From positions 372,001 through 436,000 of the forward strand of contig NZ_FLLQ01000001.1 of the NCBI RefSeq assembly GCF_900088415.1: a DNA stretch of 64,000 nt, given 5' to 3'. The stretch's first letter is position 1, and every line of letters starts with the position of its first letter. This DNA is from Vibrio mediterranei (GTDB lineage Bacteria; Pseudomonadota; Gammaproteobacteria; Enterobacterales; Vibrionaceae). Both the position numbers and the translations under genes were made by a program. The notes under the pieces were generated by a model. It searched no databases. It was given only the letters and a program-made list of their open reading frames with translations, and had not been told where the DNA came from. Below, in pieces: positions 8,279 through 18,226 of the stretch.

Positions 8279-9946
8279 ATGGAAAGAGAATGCATGGAAT
8301 TTGACGTGGTTATAGTTGGTGCCGGTCCTGCGGGGCTTGCTAGTGCCATCCATCTTATTCAGCTTGCGACGCAAAACGAGTCAGAGCTATCGGTATGTGT
8401 GATTGAGAAAGGTGCCGAAATTGGGGCTCATATCCTCTCTGGTGCAGTGTTTGAAACCAGAGCGCTTGATGAGCTTATTCCTGACTGGAAATCGCTAAAC
8501 GCGCCAGTGAACAATCCTGTCCAGCAAGATGACTTCATTTATCTGACCACCCAATACAATCACTTAAACATACCTTCATTTCTAACGCCAACTACACTGC
8601 ACAACAACGAATCGAATCACATCATTAGTCTTGGCTTGTTGTGTCAATGGCTTGCAGAGCAGGCAGAACGACTTGGCGTTGAAATCTTCCCTGGTTTTGC
8701 AGCGCAACACGTTATCTATTCCGATACAGGCGCAGTGGTTGGTGTGTGTACTTCAGATATGGGGTTAGATAAGAACGGAGAACAAAAAAGCACGTTTGAA
8801 GCAGGTATCGAATTAAGGGGTAAGTACACCATTTTCGCTGAAGGTGCGCGTGGTCATTTAGGTAAGGAACTTATTCAGAGATTTAAGCTCGATCAGGACA
8901 AGCAGCCACAGCATTACGCTTTAGGTTTTAAAGAAGTTTGGCAACTACCCGATGAGCAGCCCCACTACGCTAAAGGCAAAGTCATTCATGGCGTCGGTTG
9001 GCCCTTGCACGATTCTAAAGCCACCGGAGGCAGCTTCGTCTACCACCTGGACAATCATCAGATCGCTGTTGGTCTAATTGTCGACCTCAATTATACCAAT
9101 CCTCACCTAAGCCCTTTTGACGAATTTCAACGCTTCAAACATCACCCAGCCATTGCGAAATACCTTCGTGATGGTGAACGTCTATCGTTTGGTGCAAGAG
9201 CCATCGCTAAAGGTGGCCTTCGTTCGCTCCCCAAACAGCAGTTCCCTGGAGGGCTGCTCATTGGTTGCGATGCCGGCACGCTGAACATGGGCAAAATAAA
9301 AGGCACCCATACCGCAATGAAGTCCGGCATGTTATCTGCCGAGGCGGTTTATCAGCAACTCGCGAAGGGATGCGCGCATAATGAAGCGGATTATCAAACC
9401 TTATTTGAAGCGTCTTGGCTCCATCAAGAACTCAGCGACACACAAAACTTTGGCGCTAACTTGCATCGTTTCGGCGAACCTATAGGGGGCATGCTCAACG
9501 TGCTCGAACAAAATGTATGGACACGTTTATTCAATCGCCCGATTCCTTGGAGAGTGACTGACGCCAGTGATGATCACTCACAGTTAGCACATAAAAGCAG
9601 AGTGCCTAACATCACCTACCCAAAGCCCGATGGCGTATTGAGTTTTGACAAACCCTCTTCGGTTTATATGTCTGGTACCCAACATGAAGAGAATCAACCG
9701 TGTCATCTGCAACTTCTCGATGTCAATGTGGTCACCGATAGCCATATTCCACAGTTTGACGAGCCTAGTCAGCGCTATTGTCCTGCTGGTGTGTATGAGA
9801 TTATTGAAGTGGAAGGTCGCAAACAGCTGCAAATCAACGCCAGTAACTGTCTACACTGCAAGACTTGCGATATTAAAGACCCATCAGCCAATATAAAATG
9901 GACCCCACCAGAAGGCGGTGGCGGTCCAAATTATCAAGCTATGTAA
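8279..9946 (+). CDS. etfD: Electron transfer flavoprotein-ubiquinone oxidoreductase
   Basis: This membrane-associated flavoprotein passes electrons from ETF to the quinone pool. It has the N-terminal FAD motif VVIVGAGPAGLASA near residue 10, the conserved EKGAEIGAHILSGAVFE, and the quinone/FAD segment GCDAGTLNMGKIKGTHTAMKSGM. The C-terminal 4Fe-4S ligands are CPAGVYE, then NCLHCKTCDIKDP. The ending WTPPEGGGGPNYQAM is the family hallmark. An in-frame GTG lies at 8270, but AGGTGG before the ATG at 8279 favours the latter (555 residues). It is transcribed divergently from etfBA behind a shared LiuR-like operator. Confidence 0.96.
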   Translation: MERECMEFDVVIVGAGPAGLASAIHLIQLATQNESELSVCVIEKGAEIGAHILSGAVFETRALDELIPDWKSLNAPVNNPVQQDDFIYLTTQYNHLNIPSFLTPTTLHNNESNHIISLGLLCQWLAEQAERLGVEIFPGFAAQHVIYSDTGAVVGVCTSDMGLDKNGEQKSTFEAGIELRGKYTIFAEGARGHLGKELIQRFKLDQDKQPQHYALGFKEVWQLPDEQPHYAKGKVIHGVGWPLHDSKATGGSFVYHLDNHQIAVGLIVDLNYTNPHLSPFDEFQRFKHHPAIAKYLRDGERLSFGARAIAKGGLRSLPKQQFPGGLLIGCDAGTLNMGKIKGTHTAMKSGMLSAEAVYQQLAKGCAHNEADYQTLFEASWLHQELSDTQNFGANLHRFGEPIGGMLNVLEQNVWTRLFNRPIPWRVTDASDDHSQLAHKSRVPNITYPKPDGVLSFDKPSSVYMSGTQHEENQPCHLQLLDVNVVTDSHIPQFDEPSQRYCPAGVYEIIEVEGRKQLQINASNCLHCKTCDIKDPSANIKWTPPEGGGGPNYQAM

Positions 9947-9968
9947 TCGTCAATGAGAACAAAGGTGG

Positions 9969-10727
9969 TTAAATCACTAGACCGCCATCCACTTCGATGA
10001 CGCGACCATTCACGTATTCATTTTCCAGTATAAAACGCACCGTATGAGCGATCTCTGACGGATCGGCCATTCGTCTTACTGGAACCATATGCTCAAGTCT
10101 TTCACGAGCTTCTGGCTTCATTTGCGCGGTCATTGATGTCTCAACGACACCCGGAGCAATGGCAGCAGCGCGAATGCCATAGCGCGCAAGTTCTTTCCCC
10201 CAAACGGAAGCCATGGTCGCCACCGCCGCTTTAGAAGCGGCGTAGTTAGTTTGCCCCATATTACCTGCTCTCGACACACTTGAGATGTTGATAATAACGC
10301 CTCTCGAGTCCGTTTCGATCATTTTTACTGCGGCTTCACGGCCACACAAAAACGTACCGGTGAGATTGACGTTAATGACCGAGTTGAACTGGTCTAAAGA
10401 CATCTTAGATATCTCACCATCTCTCGCTTTAACTAACATGCCATCGCGAAGAATACCGGCATTATTAATCAAACCATTTAGCGCCCCAAAATCAGTGACA
10501 ATGTCACTAAATACAGATTCCACCTGCTCTTCATTGGTCACATCTACTTGATAGATTTGTGCTTTAACCCCTAAATCCTCACACAACTGTTTGGTCTGTG
10601 CCAACGCTTCAAGGTTCACGTCCATCAATGCGAGATGCGCTCCTTGTTGTGCGAGACTTGTCGCCATTGTTTGACCTAATCCTTGGCCAGCACCGGTAAT
10701 GGCGATAACGCTCTGTTTCAGTTCCAT
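9969..10727 (-). CDS. SDR-family NAD(P)-dependent oxidoreductase (FabG-like)
   Basis: This 252-residue classical short-chain dehydrogenase has the cofactor motif TGAGQGLG (residues 11-18), the NNAG motif, and the catalytic Ser-Tyr-Lys in ISSVSRAGNMGQTNYAASKA. It ends in GRVIEVDGGLVI, as in FabG-type enzymes. It is the last gene of the valine/isoleucine operon, starting immediately after the mmsB stop with no gap and using GGGAGAAG inside mmsB as its ribosome site. A role as 3-hydroxyacyl-CoA dehydrogenase, for example in the isoleucine branch, is inferred from position only. Confidence 0.88.
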   Translation of the reverse strand: MELKQSVIAITGAGQGLGQTMATSLAQQGAHLALMDVNLEALAQTKQLCEDLGVKAQIYQVDVTNEEQVESVFSDIVTDFGALNGLINNAGILRDGMLVKARDGEISKMSLDQFNSVINVNLTGTFLCGREAAVKMIETDSRGVIINISSVSRAGNMGQTNYAASKAAVATMASVWGKELARYGIRAAAIAPGVVETSMTAQMKPEARERLEHMVPVRRMADPSEIAHTVRFILENEYVNGRVIEVDGGLVI

Positions 10728-11651
10728 CTACTTCTCCCTTTCACTACGAAAATACTCAAACAGACTGGAGAAATCTAACTCTGCATTGCCATTATTGTTA
10801 TGAAATGCGTAGAGATTACGCGCTAATGCGCCCATAGGAACAGCAGATTGGCTATTAGCCGCAGCCTGCATCCCTAATCCCAAGTCTTTTGACATCAACT
10901 TACTCATAAAGCCCGGAGCGTACTGATTGCTCGCTGGAGCAGATTCCATTACTCCCGGACAAGGGTTATATAGTTCTAAAACCCAGTTTCTTCCAGAGCT
11001 CTGTTGCATAATATTTGATAGTACCTCAGGGTTGAGACCGTTATCGACCCCAAGGCTCAAGGCTTCACAAGTTCCAGACATGACGATGCCCAATAACAAG
11101 TTATTACAAATTTTAGCCATTTGGCCGTCACCGGCTTGCCCTGCATGGAAGATGTTCTTCCCCATATGAGCTAAGATTTGTTGTGAGGTTTCAAACGCTT
11201 GCTCAGTACCACCGACAATAAATGTAAGCGTTCCAGCTTTGGCACCTGCTACGCCACCAGAGACAGGCGCATCAACAAAACTCAATCCATTTTTGGTTGC
11301 CTCTTTAGCAACTAACTTTGCGGAATCCGGATCAATTGTCGAAGAATCTATAAGGAATGTACCCGGTTTTACCAGTTTGAGTAGCCCTTCACCTCCATGA
11401 TGGTCACCTAAATACACCGCTCGCACATGCTCTCCCGCTGGAAGCATGGTTATTACCGCATCAACATTTTCAACCGCCGCTTCTAGGCTGTTAAATGCCT
11501 TCGCACCGACAGATTCAAGCTTCTTAGCAAGCTCAGGGACAAGATCAAAGACATTGACGGATAAACCGGCTTTTAACAGGTTTTCCACCATAGGACCGCC
11601 CATGTTACCAAGCCCAACAAACGCAATGGTATTACACTCTGACTGATTCAT
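10728..11651 (-). CDS. mmsB: 3-hydroxyisobutyrate dehydrogenase
   Basis: MmsB oxidises 3-hydroxyisobutyrate to methylmalonate semialdehyde in valine breakdown. The protein has the N-terminal Rossmann motif FVGLGNMGGPM, the substrate-binding DAPVSGGVAGAKAGTLTF and the catalytic-lysine region GQMAKICNNLLLG. The open frame extends to 11708, but the ATG at 11651 follows GGAGAAGCGCT and lies 11 bases after the upstream gene's stop, giving 307 residues. The extra N-terminal residues (rich in Arg and Ser) do not look like protein of this family. It works directly after the hydrolase encoded at 11663 and before MmsA. Confidence 0.93.
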   Translation of the reverse strand: MNQSECNTIAFVGLGNMGGPMVENLLKAGLSVNVFDLVPELAKKLESVGAKAFNSLEAAVENVDAVITMLPAGEHVRAVYLGDHHGGEGLLKLVKPGTFLIDSSTIDPDSAKLVAKEATKNGLSFVDAPVSGGVAGAKAGTLTFIVGGTEQAFETSQQILAHMGKNIFHAGQAGDGQMAKICNNLLLGIVMSGTCEALSLGVDNGLNPEVLSNIMQQSSGRNWVLELYNPCPGVMESAPASNQYAPGFMSKLMSKDLGLGMQAAANSQSAVPMGALARNLYAFHNNNGNAELDFSSLFEYFRSEREK

Positions 11652-11662
11652 AGCGCTTCTCC

Positions 11663-12793
11663 TTAAACCCGACCAAGCTGAAATAGAGGATGTTCTTGCT
11701 CTCGCCACAATGAGGTGAACAACTCGTCAATTACGGCTTTATCAACTGAGTTAATGTTTGGATACTTCCAATGTGGTGCGCCGTCTTTGTCAACTAGACG
11801 TGAACGCACCCCTTCTTCAAATTCCCCTAATGTAGCGCTCCTAACACCGAGAATCAGTTCGAGTCGAAAACAATCCGCAAGCGATAAATGGCTATAGTCA
11901 TTAATTTGTCGAAAACAGATATGAGCAGTAATAGGACTGCCCCCAGTTAGGTTATGTTTCGCTGCTGCCAACCACTTTTCGTTACCCGGTAACGCCATAA
12001 TATTAGTGAATACCGTCCCAATGTCGGTTGCGTTGCATGCCGCGCAAATTTCATTCAAGCGCGGTTTCAACTGAGGTGCTGGCAAGTTGGACTTATCTTT
12101 GGCGGCCAATTTATCTAAACATTCGGAGATAAATTCGTAACTATCTTCGACACAGTTCCAATCGGTTTCTTGCAACTGATTAATGAACTTCTCTTTAGCA
12201 TCAGGGACAACTAAATGGTCCGCCATATGAATGTCCATCGCATCCGTGGCATTAAACATGACGCCAGTCAGTCCTAAAAACAGGCCCAAGCGATCTTCAA
12301 GTTGATTAAGGAAGTAAGTTGCCCCCACATCGGGAAAGAGGCCGATGCTAATTTCCGGCATCGCTAAACGTGATGCAGGCGTGACAACCTTATGGCTGGT
12401 TCCCATAAACAGCCCCATTCCTCCGCCCATCACAATACCGTCTCCCCAACCAATGATAGGCTTACAGTAGCTATGAATGAGGTAGTCGCACTCATATTCC
12501 ACCCTAAAAAACTGCTCGCAGTACGCTTTGGCCACATCTGCTGGTTCCGTTTTCATCATGGTGTGCATGGCTCGTACATCGCCACCCGCACAGAACGCCT
12601 TTTCACCCGCACCGTCCAAAACCACACACACCACTCGCTCGTCCTGATGCCACTTTTCGAGTTGTTGTTTCAGTAGCACAATCATATTGTGAGTGAGTGC
12701 ATTTAATGAGGTACTGTTATCTAACGTGGCTATAGCAACTACATAGCCGTCTTCACCACAGGGAAGTTCTTGAAAATTCACCGTATCTGACAT
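11663..12793 (-). CDS. 3-hydroxyisobutyryl-CoA hydrolase
   Basis: This crotonase-fold enzyme of 376 residues is longer than an enoyl-CoA hydratase and matches 3-hydroxyisobutyryl-CoA hydrolases. These free the acid from its CoA ester in the valine pathway. Family segments include the oxyanion-hole stretches AFCAGGDVRAMH near residue 67 and GDGIVMGGGMGLFMG near 118. Also present are MPEISIGLFPDVGATYFLN near 145 and the C-terminal domain with EFEEGVRSRLVDKDGAPHWKYP. AGGAG precedes the ATG. It lies 9 bases behind the enoyl-CoA hydratase, which makes its substrate. Confidence 0.92.
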   Translation of the reverse strand: MSDTVNFQELPCGEDGYVVAIATLDNSTSLNALTHNMIVLLKQQLEKWHQDERVVCVVLDGAGEKAFCAGGDVRAMHTMMKTEPADVAKAYCEQFFRVEYECDYLIHSYCKPIIGWGDGIVMGGGMGLFMGTSHKVVTPASRLAMPEISIGLFPDVGATYFLNQLEDRLGLFLGLTGVMFNATDAMDIHMADHLVVPDAKEKFINQLQETDWNCVEDSYEFISECLDKLAAKDKSNLPAPQLKPRLNEICAACNATDIGTVFTNIMALPGNEKWLAAAKHNLTGGSPITAHICFRQINDYSHLSLADCFRLELILGVRSATLGEFEEGVRSRLVDKDGAPHWKYPNINSVDKAVIDELFTSLWREQEHPLFQLGRV

Positions 12794-12802
12794 TTTGCTC
12801 TC

Positions 12803-13585
12803 CTAGCTGTTCTTCCATTCGGGTGGTCTTTTTTCTAGAAAAGCATTCACCCCTTCTCGCTGATCCTCGGTATCAAACAATCGGATGAACAGCTCTCGTT
12901 CTTTGACTAAACCATGAGAAATAAAATCGTGTCGATTTGACTGAATCAATGTCTTGCATACCGTTACCGAGCTAGGTGATTGATGAGCAACTTGCTCTGC
13001 CAACGCTACTGCGACAGACAGCGCCTTACCCCTTTCAACAACCTCTTCAACCAATCTTATATCCAGTGCTTTTTGTGCCGATACTTGCTCTCCACACAAA
13101 ATGATTCGTTTTGCCCAGCCTTCACCTACCAGAGCCGTAAGGTTTTGCGTTCCCCCCGCACATGGTAGTAAGCCGACTTTGGCTTCCGGAAGTGCTAAAA
13201 CGGCCTGTTGCTCTGCGATTCGAATATCACAAGCGAGCGCTACCTCTAAACCGCCGCCCATTGCATAGCCGTTAATGGCGGCAATTGACACGCCACGAAA
13301 ACCTGACAACGCCTCAAACGCTTCACCAAACACTCTTGACATGGTGCAAGCACTTTCTTTGTCCCCTTGAGCAAACACCTTCAAATCAGCACCGGCGGAA
13401 AAGAATTTCTCTCCGTTGCCAGTGATAACCAACGCATAGACATCTTTGTTATCATTTAGCTCAAATATTAATTGTTTAAGGCGCACTAAGCTTTCACAAG
13501 TCCATGTATTGGCGGGTGGATTGTGCATAGTTAACACAGCCACATGGTTATCAATGGTATAAGGAATCGAACTAACCTCTGACAT
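12803..13585 (-). CDS. Enoyl-CoA hydratase (methacrylyl-/tiglyl-CoA branch)
   Basis: This is a 260-residue crotonase. It has the first oxyanion-hole segment KFFSAGADLKVFAQGD near residue 60, GYAMGGGLEVALACDIRI near 105 and the ALPEAKVGLLPCAGGTQNL stretch near 132, where the catalytic glutamates lie. The C-terminal EREGVNAFLEKRPPEWKN-type ending is common in the family. In this operon it should hydrate methacrylyl-CoA and perhaps tiglyl-CoA, after the acyl-CoA dehydrogenase and before the hydrolase. That assignment is from gene order rather than residues. Confidence 0.92.
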   Translation of the reverse strand: MSEVSSIPYTIDNHVAVLTMHNPPANTWTCESLVRLKQLIFELNDNKDVYALVITGNGEKFFSAGADLKVFAQGDKESACTMSRVFGEAFEALSGFRGVSIAAINGYAMGGGLEVALACDIRIAEQQAVLALPEAKVGLLPCAGGTQNLTALVGEGWAKRIILCGEQVSAQKALDIRLVEEVVERGKALSVAVALAEQVAHQSPSSVTVCKTLIQSNRHDFISHGLVKERELFIRLFDTEDQREGVNAFLEKRPPEWKNS

Positions 13586-13609
13586 CTTGTTTCCTCCGTG
13601 TTGAATGCG

Positions 13610-14764
13610 TTACTCAATAGCGAATGCGTCGCTTAGAACTCGTCTTGCAATGATCAAGCGCATAATCTCGTTGGTCCCTTCTAAGATTTGATGCACTCTT
13701 ACGTCTCTGAAATGACGCTCAAGCGAATATTCTTTGATGTAGCCGTAACCACCAAAGAGTTGCAACACACCATCGCACACTTTAAATCCAACGTCGGTTG
13801 CGAATCGTTTCGCCATCGCGCAATAGGTCGTCGCATCTGGATGCTGATTGTCTAGTTTAAATGCCGCTAAACGTACCATCTGTCTCGCCGCGACCAGCTC
13901 CGTTGCTAAGTCTGCCAACTTAAACTGTAAAGCTTGAAACTGGCTTAAACTACTTCCAAATTGCTTTCGTTCATGAAGATACTGAGCAGCTTGATTTAAC
14001 GCATGCTGTGCTGTTCCTACGGAACAAGTCGCGATATTGATTCGCCCGCCATCCAGCCCTTTCATAGCAAAGGTAAAACCTTGTCCCTCTTCACCTAAGC
14101 GATATTTCGCAGGGACAACAACGTTATCGAATGTGATGGCTCGCGTTGGTTGGCTATTCCAGCCCATCTTAGGCTCTTTGCGTCCATAACTGACTCCATC
14201 ACAATCTGCGGGTACAACAAATGCCGAAATACCTTTAGCACCAGTGCCACCCGTTCTTGCCATTACCACTAGTACATCGGTCTCTCCACCTCCTGAGATA
14301 AAGGCTTTTGAACCGTTAATGATGTAACTGTCGTCTTGTCTCTCAGCAGTTGTCAGCAATGAAGCCGCATCTGATCCCGCAGTCGCCTCCGTTAAACAGT
14401 AAGACCCCAGCCAATCTCCACTAATTAAACTAGGACAAAACACCTGCTTAGCCTCTTCCGTGCCAAAACTGGCTACCATCCATGTCACCATATTGTGGAT
14501 GGTCATAAAGGCCGTGGTGGAGGTACAACCCATGCTTAGCTTTTCAAACACAATAGACGAGTCAAGACGACTTAATCCTAAACCGCCTTCTTGCTCTGGT
14601 GTATACAGTGCCAAAAAGCCCAATTCACCAGCTTGCTTTAACACCTCTTTAGGGAAGATACATTCTTCGTCCCATTGTGCTGCATTAGGCATTAAGTGCT
14701 CATTGGCAAACTGAAAAGCCGTCTCCGAAAACGCTCGTTGGTCTTCATTCAGTTCAAAATCCAT
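13610..14764 (-). CDS. Acyl-CoA dehydrogenase (isobutyryl-/2-methyl branched-chain type)
   Basis: This 384-residue flavoprotein oxidises a short acyl-CoA and hands the electrons to ETF. The FAD/substrate segments YCLTEATAGSDAASL (near 127) and IINGSKAFISGGGETDV (near 150) are present, as is ERKQFGSSLSQFQALQFKLAD. The C-terminal ILEGTNEIMRLIIARRVL carries the catalytic glutamate in the short-chain/isobutyryl-type position. The isovaleryl enzyme at 18227 differs because its base lies elsewhere. With mmsA, mmsB and the hydrolase around it, isobutyryl-CoA and 2-methylbutyryl-CoA are the likely substrates. Confidence 0.92.
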   Translation of the reverse strand: MDFELNEDQRAFSETAFQFANEHLMPNAAQWDEECIFPKEVLKQAGELGFLALYTPEQEGGLGLSRLDSSIVFEKLSMGCTSTTAFMTIHNMVTWMVASFGTEEAKQVFCPSLISGDWLGSYCLTEATAGSDAASLLTTAERQDDSYIINGSKAFISGGGETDVLVVMARTGGTGAKGISAFVVPADCDGVSYGRKEPKMGWNSQPTRAITFDNVVVPAKYRLGEEGQGFTFAMKGLDGGRINIATCSVGTAQHALNQAAQYLHERKQFGSSLSQFQALQFKLADLATELVAARQMVRLAAFKLDNQHPDATTYCAMAKRFATDVGFKVCDGVLQLFGGYGYIKEYSLERHFRDVRVHQILEGTNEIMRLIIARRVLSDAFAIE

Positions 14765-14823
14765 AGCATTACCTCACCATCCACTTTCATGATTTAAGCG
14801 CTCTGCGATTTTCCGCAGTGAAA

Positions 14824-16317
14824 CTACTTAAGTTGAATCGTCAAATTAGGTCCATCAGGAATATCATCTTCAAACCAACGCGACGTGACTGTTTTGGTTT
14901 CCGTATAGAAGCGCACAGCTTGCTTACCGTAAGCATGCAGATCACCATAAAAACTCCCACGCCATCCGGTGAAAGAGAAAAATGGTAATGGCACGGGAAT
15001 AGGAACATTGATCCCTACCTGACCGACAAGCACTTCGTGTTGATATTTCCTTGCAGCAGCGCCACTAGCAGTGAAAATTGAAGTACCGTTACCGTAGGGA
15101 TTTCGATTTACTAGCTCAAGCGCCTGTTCGAGCGTATCCACTTCAACGCACACTAAAACCGGACCAAAAATTTCTTGTTGGTAGATAGACATGTCAGTCG
15201 TAACACCGCTAAACAAGGTGGGGCCAACCCAATTGCCATTGGGATAGCCATCTACTCTACAGTGACTACCATCGAGTTCGCATATCGCTCCAGATTGCTT
15301 ACCTTCCTCAATAAAAGACAAAACTCGCTGCTTAGCCTGTTGGCTGATTAATGGACCGTAAGCAGCTTCAGGATCCTCTTTGGATCCAGGTTTAATCTTC
15401 GCCATTTCAACTTTCAGTTCAGCTATCCATTGCTTAGAGGAACCAACAAATACAGCGACTGAAATCGCCATACATCGCTGCCCCGCCGCTCCGACGGATG
15501 CTCCTACAAGGTTATTTATTACCTGAGCTTTATTTGCATCCGGCATAACCACCATATGATTTTTAGCCCCTGCAAATGCTTGAACCCGTTTATGGTGTTG
15601 AGTGCCTACTTGATAGATGTATTGAGCGGTCGGTACCGAGCCTACAAATGATATGGCTTTGATATCTGGATGTTTCAGCAAATAATCCACTTGAGGCTTA
15701 GTACCGTGAATCACTTGAAGAACTCCGCTAGGTGCACCCGCCTGCTGAAATAACTCGGCGAGCATTATGGATGTTAGCGGCACCTGTTCAGAGGGTTTGA
15801 GGATAAAGCTGTTTCCGGCCGCAATCGCAATAGGAAACATCCAAAGCGGAATCATGGCTGGAAAGTTAAAAGGCGTAATGCCACAGCAAACGCCAAGAGG
15901 CTGAACAATAGAAAAGCCATCTATGTCTGTCGCTACATTCTCGACGGTCTCTCCCATCATATTGCTGGCAATATTGGCGGCTTGCTCGACGACCTCAATG
16001 CCACGCCAAACATCTCCCTTGGCATCCGCCAATGTTTTGCCTGTCTCTTTTGAAAGCAATTCAGCGATATCATCATGATGTTCCTTGAGTAAATGCTGAT
16101 AACGAAGCATCACTCGCGCGCGTTCAGAAACAGGTACGTCTTTCCAATCCTTTTGCGCTTGTAAGGCACTTTCAATAGCACGCTGCATCTCAATGTCTAG
16201 CGTGACTGGTACCGAGCCAATGATTTCATTGGTCGCTGGATTGGTGACGTCTAGCCATTCAGATGCTAATGATTGACGGCATTCACCGTCGATAAACAAA
16301 GGCACTTTCTCACTCAT
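14824..16317 (-). CDS. mmsA: CoA-acylating methylmalonate-semialdehyde dehydrogenase
   Basis: MmsA converts methylmalonate semialdehyde to propionyl-CoA, the last valine-specific step. The 497-residue aldehyde-dehydrogenase fold shows [41 protein letters not shown], and the family-specific [15 protein letters not shown]. The catalytic cysteine is C282 in GQRCMAIS. The C-terminal [28 protein letters not shown] is diagnostic of MMSDH rather than of ordinary aldehyde dehydrogenases. It is second in the operon, 16 bases behind the thiolase, with GGAGAGGGAG before its ATG. Confidence 0.95.
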   Translation of the reverse strand: MSEKVPLFIDGECRQSLASEWLDVTNPATNEIIGSVPVTLDIEMQRAIESALQAQKDWKDVPVSERARVMLRYQHLLKEHHDDIAELLSKETGKTLADAKGDVWRGIEVVEQAANIASNMMGETVENVATDIDGFSIVQPLGVCCGITPFNFPAMIPLWMFPIAIAAGNSFILKPSEQVPLTSIMLAELFQQAGAPSGVLQVIHGTKPQVDYLLKHPDIKAISFVGSVPTAQYIYQVGTQHHKRVQAFAGAKNHMVVMPDANKAQVINNLVGASVGAAGQRCMAISVAVFVGSSKQWIAELKVEMAKIKPGSKEDPEAAYGPLISQQAKQRVLSFIEEGKQSGAICELDGSHCRVDGYPNGNWVGPTLFSGVTTDMSIYQQEIFGPVLVCVEVDTLEQALELVNRNPYGNGTSIFTASGAAARKYQHEVLVGQVGINVPIPVPLPFFSFTGWRGSFYGDLHAYGKQAVRFYTETKTVTSRWFEDDIPDGPNLTIQLK

Positions 16318-16333
16318 GATCTCCCTCTCCGTA

Positions 16334-17533
16334 TTAACGTGGAATTTCCACAGCTATTGCGGTCGCTTCCCCACCACCAATACACAATGCAGCTACACCT
16401 TTGAGCGAGCTTTTCTCGCACTCTGAACTCGCTAATTTTGCTTTCAAACTATGAATTAGAGTAACCAGTATTCGTGCGCCACTTGCACCAAGAGGATGAC
16501 CTAACGCACAGGCTCCTCCATTCACATTCACATTGTCGCTATCCAATTTAAAATGATTCACCGCTATTTGCGTGACGACAGCAAACGCCTCATTGATCTC
16601 CCATCCATCCACGTCATCCACGCGCCATTCGAGTCTAGTAAGTAACTGTTTGATAGCTCCAACGGGGGCCAGGGTGAATTCACTAGACTTTCTGGCAAAC
16701 GATGCATGTCCTTTAATAATGGCTAAAGGCTTGAGCTGCAGAGCTATAGCCTGCTCTTTTTCCATCAGTAGGAGCGCAGCCGCTCCGTCAGAGATAGCAC
16801 TTGAGTTCGCTGCGGTAATAGTGCCATGTTGACTAAAGGCGGGTTTCAGCTTTGGAATTTTGTCGAGATTGATGGTTTTTGGTAATTCATCTTCATTAAT
16901 GGGCTCATGGTGCTGGCTATCGAGTGGCGCTATTTCGTTGCTAAATAAACCTTGTTGCTGCGCATTGAGCGCACGCTCTGCAGACATGGTCGCCCAGCTG
17001 TCCATTTGCTCGCGAGAGAAACCAAGCTCATCCGCGACGGCTTGACCGTACATGCCCATTAGCTTGCCTTCATAGGCATCCTCTAAACCATCGGTAAACA
17101 TATGGTCGTACGCAGACTTGTGTCCGATTCGCATCCCTTGTCTTGCATTGGGCAACAAGTAAGGCGCGTTGGTCATGCTTTCCATACCACCAGCGATCAC
17201 ACAGTTTGCCTCGCCAAATTGAATCATCGAATGGGCAAGCATTACCGTTTTCATGCCAGAGCCGCATACCTTATTAATCGTGGTACAAGGAACCGACTCC
17301 GCTATTCCAGCACCTAGAGCAGCCTGTCTTGCTGGCGCTTGACCACACCCAGCAGGCAACACACATCCCATCAAGAGTTCATCAACGGAAGATCGGTCTA
17401 AAGTAACATCATTCAACACCGCCTTTATCGCAGCACTTCCCAACTGTGGAGCAGTGAATGACGACAGTTCACCTTGAAACCGTCCCATCGGTGTTCGTTT
17501 TGCAGCGACAATCCAGACTTCTCGTTGATGCAT
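16334..17533 (-). CDS. Acetyl-CoA C-acyltransferase (thiolase)
   Basis: This 399-residue thiolase is the first gene of the minus-strand operon. The nucleophile C90 lies in [10 protein letters not shown], the catalytic histidine in [10 protein letters not shown], and the second cysteine in CIGGGEA. Biosynthetic-type and degradative thiolases share these motifs. In this setting it may cleave 2-methylacetoacetyl-CoA from isoleucine or process acetoacetyl-CoA from leucine. AAGGAGAGAG precedes the ATG. A LiuR-like operator lies 90 bases upstream in the divergent region shared with liuR. Confidence 0.94.
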   Translation of the reverse strand: MHQREVWIVAAKRTPMGRFQGELSSFTAPQLGSAAIKAVLNDVTLDRSSVDELLMGCVLPAGCGQAPARQAALGAGIAESVPCTTINKVCGSGMKTVMLAHSMIQFGEANCVIAGGMESMTNAPYLLPNARQGMRIGHKSAYDHMFTDGLEDAYEGKLMGMYGQAVADELGFSREQMDSWATMSAERALNAQQQGLFSNEIAPLDSQHHEPINEDELPKTINLDKIPKLKPAFSQHGTITAANSSAISDGAAALLLMEKEQAIALQLKPLAIIKGHASFARKSSEFTLAPVGAIKQLLTRLEWRVDDVDGWEINEAFAVVTQIAVNHFKLDSDNVNVNGGACALGHPLGASGARILVTLIHSLKAKLASSECEKSSLKGVAALCIGGGEATAIAVEIPR

Positions 17534-17623
17534 TACTCTCTCCTTGTGCCCTTGTGACGACGTTGGTCTTTAAACTGCATTCTCGACTATTTCCTTGACG
17601 TATGAGTAAGCATAGCACTAACA

Positions 17624-17641
17624 TTTACGTAAACGTAAAGA
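17624..17641. promoter_or_regulatory. LiuR-like operator between the thiolase operon and liuR
   Basis: TTTACGTAAACGTAAAGA contains the palindrome TTTACGTAAA followed by a further CGTAAA. Read on the minus strand, TTTACG, a 19-base spacer and TATGCT (about 17614-17619) form a promoter with the long spacing typical of MerR-regulated genes. It matches the site at 8200-8217. Both divergent operons could be controlled from here. Confidence 0.75.
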
Positions 17642-17777
17642 AACAACTTAATAACGTATCATTTTTTCATTACGCCAATGTCGGACATCACTACATCAAA
17701 CGACTGGGTAATGACTTTTAAAATTAATGCAGTGGTCGCGAAGCCTGACCAAAACATAGTTCGGAGAGCAGTAACCG

Positions 17778-18155
17778 ATGGAAACTTATAAGATCAGCGA
17801 GCTCGCAAAAGAATTTGATGTAACAACTCGCAGCATTCGTTTTTACGAAGATGAAGGATTAATACAACCTGACCGTAAAGGCACGATGCGAATCTATCAA
17901 CGAAGAGACAAGATTCGCTTGAAGTTAATACTGCGCGGTAAAAGACTTGGGTTCTCTCTTGCGGAGATACGCGAGTTATTTGAGCTTTATGACACACATC
18001 AGGGAGAGCATCAGCTCACGCAAATGCTCATCATCATTGATGAAAAAGAAGCGGTTTTAAAACGCCAACTTGAAGACATTAATGCACTACTGGAAGACTT
18101 ATCTGTGGCAAAGAAACGTTGTATCGAAGCCTTAGGAAAGCAGAAAACAAGCTAA
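17778..18155 (+). CDS. liuR: MerR-family regulator of leucine/isovalerate catabolism
   Basis: This 125-residue MerR-type regulator has the N-terminal helix-turn-helix and wing YKISELAKEFDVTTRSIRFYEDEGLI…RIYQRRD (residues 3-45). A dimerising coiled coil follows (about 75-118). There is no C-terminal cysteine sensor cluster, so it is not a metal-type MerR. It heads the leucine operon and matches LiuR, which in gammaproteobacteria is known to control branched-chain and ETF genes. The operator-like repeats at 17624 and 8200 support this. The effector, presumably a pathway acyl-CoA, is not visible. Confidence 0.88.
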   Translation: METYKISELAKEFDVTTRSIRFYEDEGLIQPDRKGTMRIYQRRDKIRLKLILRGKRLGFSLAEIRELFELYDTHQGEHQLTQMLIIIDEKEAVLKRQLEDINALLEDLSVAKKRCIEALGKQKTS

Positions 18156-18226
18156 TTGCTTCTGACGCTGTGATTCATTGCCAAAGTAACAGGATGTAGA
18201 GTCTCTTCCAGATAAAGGGAGGTTCT

